Shown here: in pieces, positions 1 to 10,745 of the stretch
How positions within the stretch are numbered: position 1 is the first letter of the stretch
Layout: every line of letters starts with the position of its first letter
Source: Diplodia intermedia
Taxonomy: Eukaryota; Ascomycota; Dothideomycetes; Botryosphaeriales; Botryosphaeriaceae
DNA length: 64,000 bases
Assembly (NCBI GenBank): GCA_021495925.1
Contig: JAKEKT010000039.1
Span: 186,001 to 250,000, forward strand
Reading direction: 5' to 3'
Notes under the pieces: generated by a model
Told to the model about the DNA's origin: nothing
Seen by the model: the letters and a program-made list of their open reading frames with translations, nothing else
The model's database searches: none
Position numbers and translations under genes: made by a program

Positions 1-110
1 TAAGATGCACCCCTTAACCAGTTCAGGAAGCTTGAGGAGCGTCTTCTTGTTAACATGACCCATTAGGCGATGCCAATCTTCTAGTGAGGCTCGCTTAGGT
101 GGGTGGTGGG
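1..110 (-). mobile_element. Ty1/copia GAG-pre-integrase fragment, cut by the window edge
   Basis: The minus strand encodes a stretch with ASLEDWHRLMGHVN followed by KTLLKLPELVKG. This is the GAG-pre-integrase module that precedes the integrase of Ty1/copia polyproteins (the conserved WH...LGH core is visible). It has no start codon and continues past the left edge. A small direct repeat of gaggcctgctg units follows at about 137-178. It belongs to the mosaic of copia pieces extending to about 2.65 kb. Confidence 0.7.
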
Positions 111-213
111 CGAGGAGGGTGACTGCCGCGGGCTGTTGCGAGGCCTGCTGCGAGGCCTGCTGTGAGGCCTGCTGCGGTGTAGCTGTTGTAGCTGTTGTTG
201 TAAGAAACTCTAT

Positions 214-480
214 GTGGGTGTTATGTGGAAGGCAGGCCTACAACACATGGTGACCCTCTCGTCATTTGAAGCGGAGTACGTTGCCCTCTCGCACGCCTCA
301 CGAGAGTGTATCTACATGAGAAACCTCCTTCAGGAGCTCAGCAGGCTTCAGGAGGGCCCTACTACTATCCACGGCGACAACCTCAAGGCCGTGGAATTCA
401 CCAATGACCCCACGATGACCTCCCCCAGGACGCGTCACATTGACGTTCATTACCACTTCTCTCGTGAGAAGGTGGCGGAG
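214..480 (+). mobile_element. Ty1/copia RNase H fragment (plus strand)
   Basis: The plus-strand reading frame contains SSFEAEYVALSHASRE, then HGDNLKAVEF and RTRHIDVHYHFSREKV, which are the conserved blocks of the copia-type RNase H domain at the C-terminus of Pol. After about position 480 the frame loses similarity, and the opposite strand begins to encode integrase. The junction is therefore an inversion or nested-insertion breakpoint. The fragment cannot be an intact gene. Confidence 0.8.
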
Positions 481-795
481 GCTGCTGCGGTGCAGCTGTC
501 GCAGGGTTACGATCCTCCGGTTGAGTCGATTGCGAATGAGGGAGAGCATATTCAGCACGATGCGGTTGCATTCATGCTTGTGCAAGTGACTCTCCATGGA
601 CACGTAGTTCGTAGATACGCACTCCAGATGAGTGACCCACTGGTGCTGGTTATAAGCCGGCTCCACCTGAATGAGGTCTACTGATACCCTGAAGAAGGGG
701 TCAGTTGAATCCTCCTCATGCCCAGATGCTCGTGCAATGAGCTGGTGGGCCTTGCCACGTGCGCAGACGTCGCAGTGATGAGCGTCCTGAATATG
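480..795 (-). mobile_element. Ty1/copia integrase N-terminal fragment
   Basis: The minus strand reads HHCDVCARGKAHQLIARASG and then VSVDLIQVEPAYNQHQWVTH. This is the end of the GAG-pre-integrase cysteine motif followed by the first strand of the copia integrase core, with its first catalytic Asp in the VDLIQ stretch. The piece stops before the rest of the DDE core. It abuts an RNase H fragment of opposite orientation on one side and an RT fragment on the other. Confidence 0.75.
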
Positions 796-977
796 CGAAA
801 TGCCAGGGTAGCTGCGAAGGTATCGTGATGGGACGACTGGAGGTCGCCTCGCACGCAGATTCGTGCTTTTACCTTTACCAGATACCCATGTTCGTCGAAT
901 TTGTATTTGAAGACCCATGTCAGAGGTATGTAGCCATTGATCCGTAGCATCGTGTGTGGATTGTGCCAGATGCTCAA
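780..977 (-). mobile_element. Ty1/copia reverse transcriptase, N-terminal piece
   Basis: The minus-strand translation has LTWVFKYKFDEHGYLVKVKA, then RICVRGDLQ and DTFAATLAFRIFRTLI. These are the opening blocks of copia reverse transcriptase (W-F-K-K-D-G...KARLVARG...F). It overlaps the integrase fragment at about 780-795, showing that the order of domains is scrambled. Confidence 0.75.
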
Positions 978-1179
978 TCGGCTCCGGACTTGTGTGAGCC
1001 AGCGGTACCATCGTTGGACAGGTCCTTTACATGTAGTTACTGCATGCTGTGGTGATATTATTTCCCGTCGTGGTCAAGTAAGGACTGCTCATGCTGAGGC
1101 ATGGCTTTGGTGGAAGACGGCATGATTGTGCGCCGGAGCTGACTGCGATGCGCCGTCCTGAGTGCCGCGTCCAGGGTGG

Positions 1180-1761
1180 TTATGAGTGATCTGAGCATTC
1201 GCGTCTACATTCATGGCGTTGGGGCGGACGTCCAACGCGTGCTGAAGGTGGCCGCATACGATTTATCTGGCCTGGTGGCGATGTATAGCCAGAGGAGGCA
1301 TCCAGCGAGTTCTGCGTATTGCCGGATCGCCTCCTCTGAGGCCTGGTGGTGCTTCTGCGGGCGGTGGCCGGGCTGCATTGGGTGCTTGCACGGATTGCAG
1401 TCACTCATGCCGAACCGCTGCACATCTGGTCAATATAGGCATCCTGAAGGAGCGATATGCTGCCCTCTTCGTGCCAGATGACCCCCATTCCGCAGTAATG
1501 CGACAACTGCCCAAGGTCCTTGGCGGTGAACTCGCGGCAAATCGCCGCGGTGACCTTCTGACGTCCGCCCCAACGGACCATGACCCCAGGGTGGAGATCC
1601 TGGTGGGTTGCCCCTGGCTGCAGACCGCAGGATTCGGAGTGCAATACCAAACTGATGGCAGGGTGCTCTGCTGGCTGCACACCCTGAACTAAGGGAAGCG
1701 AGTGATGTTCCGTACCAATGCGCAAGACGAGTCTCTGCGCGGAAAGACCGTGAGTGTTCAT
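1180..1761 (-). mobile_element. Ty1/copia reverse transcriptase, C-terminal piece with frameshift
   Basis: Two overlapping minus-strand frames together give the last third of copia RT: first KDLGQLSHYCGMGV with SISLLQDAYIDQM (1761 to about 1420), then CNPCKHPM and AELAGCLLWLYIATRPD (about 1423 to 1211). The frame changes near 1405-1425, so the fragment is broken. The tail around 1219-1240 is repeated near 2259-2280, which marks two copies of the same element family. Confidence 0.75.
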
Positions 1762-1966
1762 GCTTTAAAATGCTACGCGGGGTGGCAAGAAGAGGAGGAC
1801 CCTTCCGCGAACAGCACCACAAACCCTCCTCTCTCCACATCAATGAAGAACAATTGGATTTAGAGCCTCCTTTAGTGTTTTTCGAGCCCGCAAACATGAG
1901 TTCAGTCGAGTACCATGGCAAAACGCGGTAGCTGCGCGGAGCTCCGCAGGTCATTTTGCCGTGCTC

Positions 1967-2290
1967 TTACACCAGGCGCATGCCCAGGAGGCGAACGAAG
2001 TTAGTGAATAAGGCATCCACCAGAGGCTTGGTGAGGCCATCTGCCGCCATCTCGCCTGTAGGAACCCACTGGATCTTCAGGCTTTTGGCGGCGACCTTCT
2101 CGCGGGTGAAGTGGTAGTGGATGCCGATATGCCGCGTCCTTTGAGAGGTCATTGTGGGGTCCGTGGTGAATTCAACCGCCTTTAGGTTGTCACCATGGAT
2201 CGTGAGGGGTCCCTCTCAGGTATCGCAGCACCGCCTTCATGTTGTTGTAGTCGTGGTTCGTTGGGGCGGACGTCTAACGCGTGCTGCGAT
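1967..2290 (-). mobile_element. Ty1/copia RT end plus RNase H C-terminus (second copy)
   Basis: The minus strand encodes YNNMKAVLRYLRGT (end of RT), then GDNLKAVEFTTDPTMTSQRT, HIGIHYHFTREKV and GEMAADGLTKPLVDALF. The last is the typical copia RNase H terminus (ADxLTKPL). It is a second, diverged copy of the domain also present at 214-480 on the other strand. RT and RNase H blocks are joined with material missing between them. Confidence 0.8.
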
Positions 2291-2439
2291 AGGCGTGGCA
2301 AATGCCGCATGGAGTGATGACTACGTTGCCTGTAGATAACTGCTATATAAGCAGCGTAGATAGCTTACTTAATCCAGCAGTGATCGTTCCACACGTTTAG
2401 CGCTCTACAGGTTACTGTTGAGCCGATATTGTAGTGGTA

Positions 2440-2650
2440 CTAAACCGCTGATGCTGCCTTGAACACTGGACTCCGCAGTGCCTCAGCACCCAATGGGTAA
2501 ATCTTGATTGCCAGAGGTGAGAACCTCATTGGATTGAACCTTGAAGTGCTGTGCCAAGGTTTGCTTGCATACATGGACATCTGAAGCCTGATAAGGCAGC
2601 CATGAGTTGCACAAGCTGGTAGTTGCACTGACGAGGATGAATGGTGTGTT
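2440..2650 (-). mobile_element. Possible Ty1/copia protease remnant
   Basis: The minus strand reads NSWLPYQASDVHVC, then NEVLTSGNQDLPIGC, a stop and GTAES. The spacing matches the copia aspartic protease block (W-LDSGAS-H-C ... TGNG-L-I-G-GT), but the catalytic DSG is replaced by PYQ. A KKNKNKKW stretch just upstream could be the end of Gag. This is recognition by pattern only. It would place the 5' part of a minus-strand element next to an RNase H end, with the middle deleted. Confidence 0.45.
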
Positions 2651-2659
2651 ACCATTGAA

Positions 2660-3700
2660 GAATGTTGTGGTCCACTTTTTATTTTTATTTTTTTTGCCTG
2701 CTCCTTTTCCTTGGAATTCTTGTCTTTCAATCGAAAGGGAAGTGGCCGTGTCTGCATGCAACATTGGGAACGGTAAAACAAGGGGCGGTCCGTTGGCGAA
2801 GTACCCGACCAAGATTGTGACTCACACAGTTGATATTCAACAGGATACCACACGGAAAAAGAGAGTCCCCAATGGATATGACGCGGATCCGACCGGGCTG
2901 ATCCGGATGCTTGCGGAAGCGAGAGGTCTACTTCTTCGGGACACCGGCATGGTTCCGAACGGTGTACATGGGTCACGTTCTGAGCCGAAGCAGCTGAGCC
3001 GAAGCAGCGGAGCCGCAGCATTCATGTGGCTAGTTGTGATGTGTTTTTGAAGTGTCCCAGTGGGTCCTCAACGGATTGACAGCGGGCAGGGAAGAACTTT
3101 CTCGTGCCGAGGCTCTGACGCTCCTCGGCACTAGGGAGCGGAGTGTTCATGGTGGCTACCCCCACCGCCGGGAACGTTGGATTGGGCCTTCAGGGGTCAA
3201 CGTCTTGTCAAATCCCCACTTTTTGGTTTTGTTTTGACTTTTCTGATCAACGACATCAACGGTGGTTGTGAAGACTCTCTGGAGACTTGCAAGAACTGCA
3301 GAAAAGACTGAATGATAGGCATTGCTATCTCCAGACGTTCTGCCAGGGTTGTCTTACAGGCTTTCCTGCGGTCAAACTCCCCCGGCCAGGTGGCTCCATG
3401 GCATGTATAATTTTTGACTAGCCTTCAATTTTTCTCGGGCAACAGCTCTTCCATAGCACTCGATCGCAACGTGCTACTCGAGGTTGAGTTGATAAGTCGT
3501 GTTGTGTTCAAAACAGGCGCGGTGATACCCCGGGGGTTGCTCCTGGGTGATTCACCAAAACAGTGAAATCCAGTTTCAAAAGTTCAAAGCTCGAAGGACG
3601 CCTTGATTCCAAGCTGGACTAGTCCCTCGAGACCTTGTCTCATGCCCATGTGTGAGCGGCAATGCCACTCGCAGAAACGTGGCCATGTCGTTGAACTTTC
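2660..3700. other. Intergenic, no gene recognised
   Basis: Several overlapping frames are open here, but none shows a domain, a codon pattern or plausible splice joins. It contains a T-rich run near 2679-2694 and separates the copia mosaic from the methyltransferase gene. Confidence 0.5.
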
Positions 3701-4441
3701 TCAACCAACAGGCTGACCAACAGGCTGCTTCTTTGGGCGCAGGGCATACATCCTGACGGGAAACAGGTCCTTTGGAAAACCACGCTGGATCTCAGTAAGG
3801 AAAATCTCCAGGCCAGCCAATTCGAAGAGCTTCCGGAACTTGTCATCCGTTCTGGTCACACTGCTGTCCTCGCCATCGAAGAGATCCTCGCCATTGGGGG
3901 CCGTGCTCATGTTCTCCTTGACGACGATGCAGCCTCCGTCGACAAGGTGTTCCTGGCAACGCTTGAAGTACTCGACCAACTGGGCGTCGGTGAGATGGCC
4001 GACACACCACTGGTTCCAGATCAGGTCGTAGCGGTAAGGCACATCCAGGGTCCAGTTTTCCAAGCCGACATTGGCGATGGAGCCGATGCGGCCGGCAGCG
4101 ATGAGGTCCTTGCAGCCGTCGGTCTCCTTCAGCTGGTCGGTGAACTTCTGCACCGGCTCGACGACGTCAACGGACTCGGCGATCTTCAGAAGAAAGCCCA
4201 AGGTGATGCGGCCAATGCCGGCACCGCAGTCGACGGCGTGCGCAAGAGGGACACCGGGCTTGCGGCCGGTGACGCGACACAGCTTAGTGTAGAAGTTGGA
4301 GGAACCCTGCAGGTCTATGCGGGAGACCTGGGGGAAGCCGCCGAGCATGCCATTGACGGTGGAGTCGACCGAGTTCCAGTAGCTGATGGCGGCCGCATGG
4401 TCGATGGCCTGGTCCGGCGCGGTTGGCGAAGCGTCGGCCAT
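3701..4441 (-). CDS. TAE1: Alpha-N-methyltransferase NTM1/Tae1 (N-terminal X-Pro-Lys methyltransferase)
   Basis: This is a single-exon gene of 246 aa. The family uses S-adenosylmethionine to methylate the alpha-amino group of proteins whose mature N-terminus is X-Pro-Lys, chiefly ribosomal proteins, in the cytosol. The class I fold is visible as VDCGAGIGRITLGFL (motif I, about residue 70), DVVEP at the end of the next strand, and the family-specific WNQWCVGHL block that lines the substrate pocket. VVKEN and the C-terminal FPVRMYALRPK are also typical. The length is close to yeast Tae1. The ATG at 4441 is the only one in frame before the conserved N-terminal YWNSVDSTVNGMLGG block. It is divergent from the aldehyde dehydrogenase gene, sharing a spacer of about 0.5 kb. 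Confidence 0.93.
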   Translation of the reverse strand: MADASPTAPDQAIDHAAAISYWNSVDSTVNGMLGGFPQVSRIDLQGSSNFYTKLCRVTGRKPGVPLAHAVDCGAGIGRITLGFLLKIAESVDVVEPVQKFTDQLKETDGCKDLIAAGRIGSIANVGLENWTLDVPYRYDLIWNQWCVGHLTDAQLVEYFKRCQEHLVDGGCIVVKENMSTAPNGEDLFDGEDSSVTRTDDKFRKLFELAGLEIFLTEIQRGFPKDLFPVRMYALRPKKQPVGQPVG

Positions 4442-5025
4442 GACGGTGCCGCGTTGGTAGCTGGGCGTGTAGGGCGGGCAAAGGGAGGGGGAATTTGCGC
4501 GGTGATAGGACAGGCGTGTGTGAGGGTTGATTTTGACGCGAGCACAGCGGAGCTTGGGCCCCCGCGTGCAGCCGCCTTACCGGGACCGGCAAGTCCAGCC
4601 CGCGCGCCTGCTTATCGCCGTCGCGTGTGAGGTAATTGAGGGGTAGGAGAGCGCCCAAAGCGGCTGCCAGATAGCCTATCTCGTTATTACGCCCCAAACC
4701 TGGCTGGAGTCGGGCAAGCGACAGCGAGTTTGAGACTTAGTCAGCGCCTGCCCTACCAATCACCCAATCACCCGCCCAACAGACTCCTCCTGCATGCCTG
4801 CACCCCGCCAAGCCATCCCCATCATCGGCATCGGCGGGGGCACCAGAGTGGGGAGCTGCGCCTGCAAACCACTACATAACCAATCTCCTCCGCTGTTTTC
4901 CGCTCCCTTCTTTCCTCATGCTCAGACTCTTCTGTCGCCGCTTTCCCTGCCAACCTCGGCCGCGGCCCCGACAACTCATCCTCTCTTCATTTCCATTCCG
5001 CTTGCAAAGGCCCTTCACCAGCGCC
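4442..5025. promoter_or_regulatory. Divergent promoter region between TAE1 and aldehyde dehydrogenase
   Basis: The 584-bp interval carries the 5' ends of two genes pointing away from each other. A CT-rich tract lies just before the ALDH start, as is common in fungal 5' leaders. An upstream in-frame ATG at 4918 could add 36 residues rich in Arg to the dehydrogenase. Confidence 0.5.
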
Positions 5026-6741
5026 ATGTCTGACTTGACTGTGGACTTGACTGCGCCCAATGGCGTCAAGTACACCCAGCCCCTCGGCTTATTCATCAAC
5101 AACGAATGGGTCAAGTCCACCTCCGGCGAGAAGCTTACCAGCATAAGCCCCACGTACGTTTGACACTTCCTCATATCAACCACACGTCACTGACTGGGCA
5201 ATAAAGCGACGAGAGCGAGATCGCCTCTGTCTATGCAGCTGACGCTGAGGATGTTGACCTTGCAGTCAAGGCCGCACGCACGGCATTCAAAAACCCGGCA
5301 TGGCGGGACATGCCGAGCGTCGAGCGTGCTGAGCTTCTGTTCAAACTCGTCGCCATAGTTGAGAAGAACAGGGAAGTGCTTGCTACCATCGAGACCTGGG
5401 ACAATGGTAAGTGCTGCCACTCACATGTCTAAGATAAAGGCCATCATGCTGAATGCGCCACAGGCAAGCCGTACTCCGTTGCTCGCGATGAGGACTTGGG
5501 CGAGGTCGCCGGCACCCTCAAGTACTACGCAGGCTGGGCAGACAAGGTCCACGGCCAGGTCATTGACACCACTCCGGACAAGCTCGCCTACACCATTCGC
5601 GAGCCAATTGGTGTCTGCGGCCAGATCATCCCGTAAGTGCATCCTATCTTCAAGTTGGATCTTACTGAGACGGTACAGATGGAACTACCCTCTGGCAATG
5701 GCGGCGTGGAAGCTTGGTCCGGCTCTGGCCTGCGGTAATACTGTTGTCCTCAAGGCAGCGGAGCAGACCCCGCTCTCTATCCTTTACTTCGCCAACCTGA
5801 TCAAGGAGGCCGGTTTCCCTCCCGGTGAGTTTGGCGGCAGTCCTAATAGTTTGTGAATTGGTCGCTGATAGAAAGCAGGTGTTGTCAACATCATCAACGG
5901 CCACGGCCGCAAGGCTGGTGCTGCTCTTGCTTCGCATCCCGACGTCGACAAGATTGCTTTCACCGGAAGCACTGCAACTGGCCGTGAGATCATGAAGATG
6001 GCCGCGACAAACTTGAAGAACATCACCCTCGAGACTGGCGGCAAGTCGCCGCTCCTCGTCTTCGATGATGCCGAGCTTGACCAGGCTGTCAAGTGGGCGC
6101 ACATTGGCATCATGTCCAACCAGGGCCAGATCTGCACGGCAACCTCCCGCATCCTCGTCCAGGAAGGCATATACGACAAGTTCGTTGCCGCTTTCAAGGA
6201 CCACGTCAAGGCTACGAGCACCGTTGGTGATCCCTTCCAGGACTCTACCTTCCAGGGCCCGCAGGTCACCAAGGCGCAGTATGAACGCGTGCTGTCGTAC
6301 ATCGAGCATGGAAAGTCGGAAGGCGCTACTCTCGTGGCGGGTGGTGAGCCGCATAAGAATGCCAACGGCAAGGGCTTCTTCGTCGCGCCCACCATTTTCT
6401 CGGACGTGAAGCCTGAGATGAAGATTTTCCGCGAGGAGATCTTTGGACCGTTTGTCGTCATCACCTCGTTCAAGACGGAGGAGGATGCCATCGAGCATGC
6501 CAACGACTCGACCTACGGCCTTGGCAGCGCTGTTTTCACCCAAGACATCACCAAGGCACACCGTGTGGCGCGGAAGATTGAAGCGGGCATGGTCTGGATC
6601 AACAGCAGCAACGACAGCCACTACGCCATTCCATTTGGCGGTGTGAAGCAGAGCGGCATTGGACGCGAACTGGGAGAGGCGGGGTTGGATGCGTATACGA
6701 ACAAAAAGGCGGTTCACGTCAATCTGGGCTCGCGGTTATGA
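5026..6741 (+). CDS. Aldehyde dehydrogenase (NAD(P)+), five exons
   Basis: Exons are 5026-5153, 5207-5406, 5464-5632, 5679-5824 and 5879-6741, giving 501 aa. It oxidises aldehydes (acetaldehyde in the fungal AldA/Ald group) to acids. Visible hallmarks are the NAD-binding FTGSTATGR, the general-base Glu in LETGGKSP, the nucleophilic Cys in QGQICTATSR, and the C-terminal FGGVKQSGIGRELGE. All four introns are 46-57 nt with GTACGT, GTAAGT or GTGAGT donors. I chose ATG 5026 because MSDL...LFINNEWV matches the usual start of cytosolic fungal ALDHs. The in-frame ATG at 4918 would add an Arg-rich, acid-free leader (RLFCRRF...RPFTSA) resembling a mitochondrial presequence, so dual targeting through alternative starts is possible. 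Confidence 0.93.
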
Positions 6742-7991
6742 GCAGGCGGGAGCGAATTTTGGCCAAGCGGTGGGAGCTGCGGCATTTACGGGCCGGTTGT
6801 TTGAAGTTTGTGCGAGCGATTTCTAGGTTGCAGATTCAGAAATGGCAAGAACTCGAGGTTTGAGGCGGAGCCATGTGGCCACGATGCCGCCAGCTAAGCA
6901 TCCTCCCATGCGCGTCACGGATTGGCGGCGGCTATTGGACGTCATCGTGACCAGCCGACGGTGGGCACGAGACCGGCGATCAGGGACGTCAACGGCTGAC
7001 CTGCTGCGGCCGGGCCGTTCGTGTGGAGGTGGACGACGGGGCAAGCGTCTGGGTGTGCCTCGCGGGTGTGTGTCAGAGTGCGTGATTACTCCAGGCTGTG
7101 GACCCGGCCAGGGCAGTACTGCCGCGCCGGTGAGGCATTCGGGCTCGGCCTGGCGCCCAAACGCACGCAGCCGCGCAGCCAGCGGCAAGGCCGGCTGCAG
7201 TCGCGCAGGCAAACGGCCGCAAAGCCCGCGCGCAGGATCGCAGGTCGGGCAGGGTCTGGCTTCGGCGGGCGCGGCGAGGGCGGCGATAGCGAGGCCGAAG
7301 GTGCCAGAGAAGAGGGCCGTGCGGCGGCCGGGGCTGGTGGGCGGTGGTTGACAAAGGTGCCGCTGAGGAGGTAGACCCGCCCGCAGAGCACGTCCTGGCT
7401 CTGGCCCGCCCAAAGCTCCATCGTCATCTGGCGCATCTCGCCCGCATCTGAAAAGCGCAGCGTCGCAACCTATGCAGACGTCGCCCCAGGCCTCCGCCCG
7501 CGCCGCTGCAAACCCAGCTGCTCTGCACCGGCACGCGTTGCCCGCTTGTCCCGGGCTCGGCAGAAGTTAACGAGGCGGCCAACTCCACAGACTACCTTGA
7601 ACGCTGCACAGCCCGTCCGCCGTCACCACGCGCCCGAGCACGAACCCAGCACCCAGCACCACCACCGCCGCTGCTCCAGCTTCGCGCCGCCGCTCCACCA
7701 CTCGCCTCTCGCATGCTCCACCGGCACCAGCTCCCCAGCACCTAGCTGCCCGCACCGACCCTGGCTCGACGCCGGCGTCAACGTCCCTCCGACCCCCACA
7801 CGCTCCTACCTCACTCCCTCGCGGCCGGCCCCTGCCCTGTGCACACGATCTGCACAGCGTCGGTCGAAGGCTGCTTCCTCGCATTCCTCTCGCGCCTGTA
7901 CAGACCTCCATAGAACCCGCCGACCGCTCCATACTCCTAGCCTCGCCCGCCCCCGAGCCCACCGCCTGCCCAGCGCCGCCGACAGAGCACC
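6742..7991. other. GC-rich spacer and probable long 5' leader of the phosphatase gene
   Basis: This 1.25-kb stretch has long open frames on both strands, as expected of GC-rich DNA, but no recognisable domain. The segment 7600-7990 is strongly C/CT-rich, a typical fungal promoter or 5'-UTR composition. Confidence 0.5.
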
Positions 7992-9673
7992 ATGGGCAAC
8001 ACCCCGTCCAAGAAGGGCGATGGTAACGGCCCGCAGCTTGATCGCGATGGCTACGCATCCTTCTCCCGCTCCGATACGAAGGAGTCAACGCGCTCGATAA
8101 GGAACTCAATCCGGAACAAGATCCCCGGCACGAGCACCAAGACGGACAGCCCGCGCAATTCTATCCAGGGCTTGGGCGCCGACAGCAACACCAGCGTAAA
8201 CAATCTGGAGAAGCTGGATTCACCTTCCGCAAAGTCTGCCTCGGGCAGCGCTCAGGCCGCACACAGGCGGTCGGGCTCGACGTCGTCGGCGCCGCCCGTC
8301 GGTCTCGATTCTACTGCGTCGCGAGAAGACGCCGTATCGGACAGCGACCAGCCACCGCCGTCGCCCACGCAGTCGGCAACCGTAGGCCATGGACACGGAT
8401 CGGTGAACCAGGCGCAGCGGACCGGCGAAGTTGACCACGTTTCTGACACACCGCCCACCGGCCTGCCGCCGCCTTCCGCGCTCACCAAGCCCAAGGAATC
8501 GATTCTTATGAAGAGGGACCAGCCAATCCCCAGGGCAGCCGAGGCACACACTGAGAATGGGTCGCCGACCATGGAGTTGGGCGCGCCCAAATCTATTGAC
8601 ATTGACGACATGATCTCCAGGTTGCTGGACGCCGGCTATTCGGCGAAGGTCACAAAGACAGTGTGCTTGAAGAACGCCGAGATTTTTGCCATCTGTCAGG
8701 CCGCGCGAGAACTGTTTCTGTCGCAACCAGCGCTCCTTGAGCTTTCACCGCCAGTCAAAATCGTTGGTGATGTGCACGGGCAATACACGGACCTCATCAG
8801 AATGTTCGAAATGTGCGGTTTCCCGCCCAGCTCCAACTACCTGTTCTTGGGTGACTACGTCGACCGAGGCAAGCAAAGCTTGGAGACGATTCTGCTGCTT
8901 TTGTGCTACAAGCTCAAGTTTCCGGAGAACTTCTTTCTCCTCCGCGGCAACCACGAGTGTGCCAACGTTACGCGTGTCTATGGCTTCTACGATGAGTGCA
9001 AACGCAGGTGCAACGTCAAGGTCTGGAAGGCGTTTGTGGACACCTTCAACACCCTGCCCATTGCTGCCATCGTTGCAGGCAAGATCTTCTGCGTTCACGG
9101 CGGCCTGTCGCCAAGTCTCTCGCACATGGACGACATCCGCCAGATTGCCCGGCCCACGGACGTCCCTGATTACGGTCTCTTGAATGACCTGCTGTGGAGT
9201 GATCCGGCAGACATGGACAACGATTGGGAAGCAAACGAAAGAGGAGTCAGCTACTGTTTCGGCAAGAAGGTTATCATGGAATTTTTGCAACGACACGACT
9301 TCGACTTGGTTTGCCGCGCGCACATGGTGGTTGAGGACGGATACGAGTTCTTCAACGATCGAATCCTGGTGACAGTTTTCTCAGCGCCCAACGTAAGTAC
9401 CTGCCCATCCTTGGCTCGGTCTTCATAAGCTGACGCTAGTAGTATTGCGGTGAGTTTGACAACTGGGGGGCAGTCATGTCGGTGTCTGCCGAACTACTAT
9501 GCAGCTTCGAATTGCTCAAGCCACTGGATTCGAGTGCACTGAAGAGCCATATCAAGAAGGGTAGGAACAAGAGGCAGAGCATGCTCAACAGCCCGGTATG
9601 TATCTCGATCCCCCTGCACATTACACGACCTGACATGATGCAGCCGGCAAATCAGTACCCGCAGTCTTACTAA
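7992..9673 (+). CDS. PPZ1: Serine/threonine protein phosphatase of the PPZ type
   Basis: Exons are 7992-9392, 9443-9595 and 9644-9673, giving 527 aa. PPZ enzymes are fungus-specific PP1 relatives acting in salt tolerance, cation homeostasis and cell-cycle control. The N-terminal roughly 190 residues are Ser/Thr/Pro-rich and begin MGNTPSKK, so Gly2 is a likely myristoylation site, as in yeast Ppz1. The catalytic domain shows GDVHGQ (about residue 258), GDYVDRG (about 286), RGNHE (about 317), and VFSAPN joined to YCGEFDN across intron 1. The two 3' introns (50 and 48 nt) have GTAAGT and GTATGT donors. The last coding exon is only 30 nt and encodes PANQYPQSY. The N-terminal extension argues for PPZ rather than plain PP1. 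Confidence 0.92.
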
Positions 9674-10745
9674 GTGATGTACGCGGCCCCGCACAAAGGC
9701 GGTCTCAACATTCCGCGTCGAAGAATACCCGAGTGTGCGGACATTCGTCCGATGACATGTGATGGCTTCATGCAAATACGCCTGAGCGACACGACGGAGG
9801 ATTTTGCCTCGGGAGACGCATTAACATACGGTTTCACGTATCGTGCGACTTCAGCACGCCACGGACGAGTAGATGGCGGGTGGAAGATGGAATGGACGCG
9901 AACGGGGTCCAGTGAGGCGCGTGGCTAAGACCCAGACCTTCGGTGTATGCACTCTCTGCATGGATTTTTGATGGTACTTTACACACGACTCTTGGCGCGG
10001 GGAGTTAGCTGGAGCACGATTTGGTTTCATTGTCTCTTCCCTTGCTGCTGGTCGAGCATGGCCGACGCCGGTCTCAACCCTTTCAACAGATTTTATTTTT
10101 GGTTGGGTTCCGCACCAAGTCTCCTTTCACTAGGGGTGCGGTGTGTCGGCGTTTTAGTCTCAAGAAAGAAAGAAGCGCGTTCGCGACTGTTTTGCTGTGC
10201 CGGATGCAGGGTGGTGTCTTAGCGCGGCCTTGTACAATAAACGCAGTGTAATGTCGAATACTAGTCTTCGTGGCCGCGTGATCCATGTGTCTCGCGTGAG
10301 AATTCTGCCAAGACCCGGCTAGAGAAGGGATTGTCTTGCAGTGCGGGGGTGCTTGGGAGCGCTTCGCGTAGGCGGTCGTTCCTGGTTGTCTTTGTTGTTG
10401 CGAAGGTCAGAGGCTCAGGCCAATCAGGCATTGGAGTGGTGCGCTTATTTAGCTGTTTCGGTGCTAGCTTCCGAGGCTGGCCCGAGCGCGCGAGCCCGCC
10501 CACACAGCTTTTCGACTCGGGCGACTCTCACTTTCTTGCCCACGACGACGACGAGCCGACGCCAGCAACAACACCCAGTACGTGCCCGCCCCCTCGCCTG
10601 CGCGACGCCTCCAGCACCGCAATCACCCCTCCACAAAACACGCCGCCGCGCGTCTCCGGGACTTTTGGGCTAATCTCAATTCCTCTCTCGCAAGCAGGAA
10701 CCCGGGACTCTTTCCGTTCTCCCACCCCTTCATAAAATCGCGAAA
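9674..10745. other. Spacer: phosphatase 3' region and RPS2 promoter
   Basis: No coding signal stands out. The last 250 bases before 10746 are CT-rich and end in a purine-rich context around the RPS2 start codon. Confidence 0.5.

Noticed and set aside
6842..7436. Opposed open frames in the GC-rich spacer after aldehyde dehydrogenase
   Set aside because: Both strands are open over the same interval with no motif, which is the mark of composition rather than coding.
7546..8100. 184-codon plus-strand frame upstream of the phosphatase
   Set aside because: Its composition is that of a C-rich leader and it overlaps the PPZ start in another frame.
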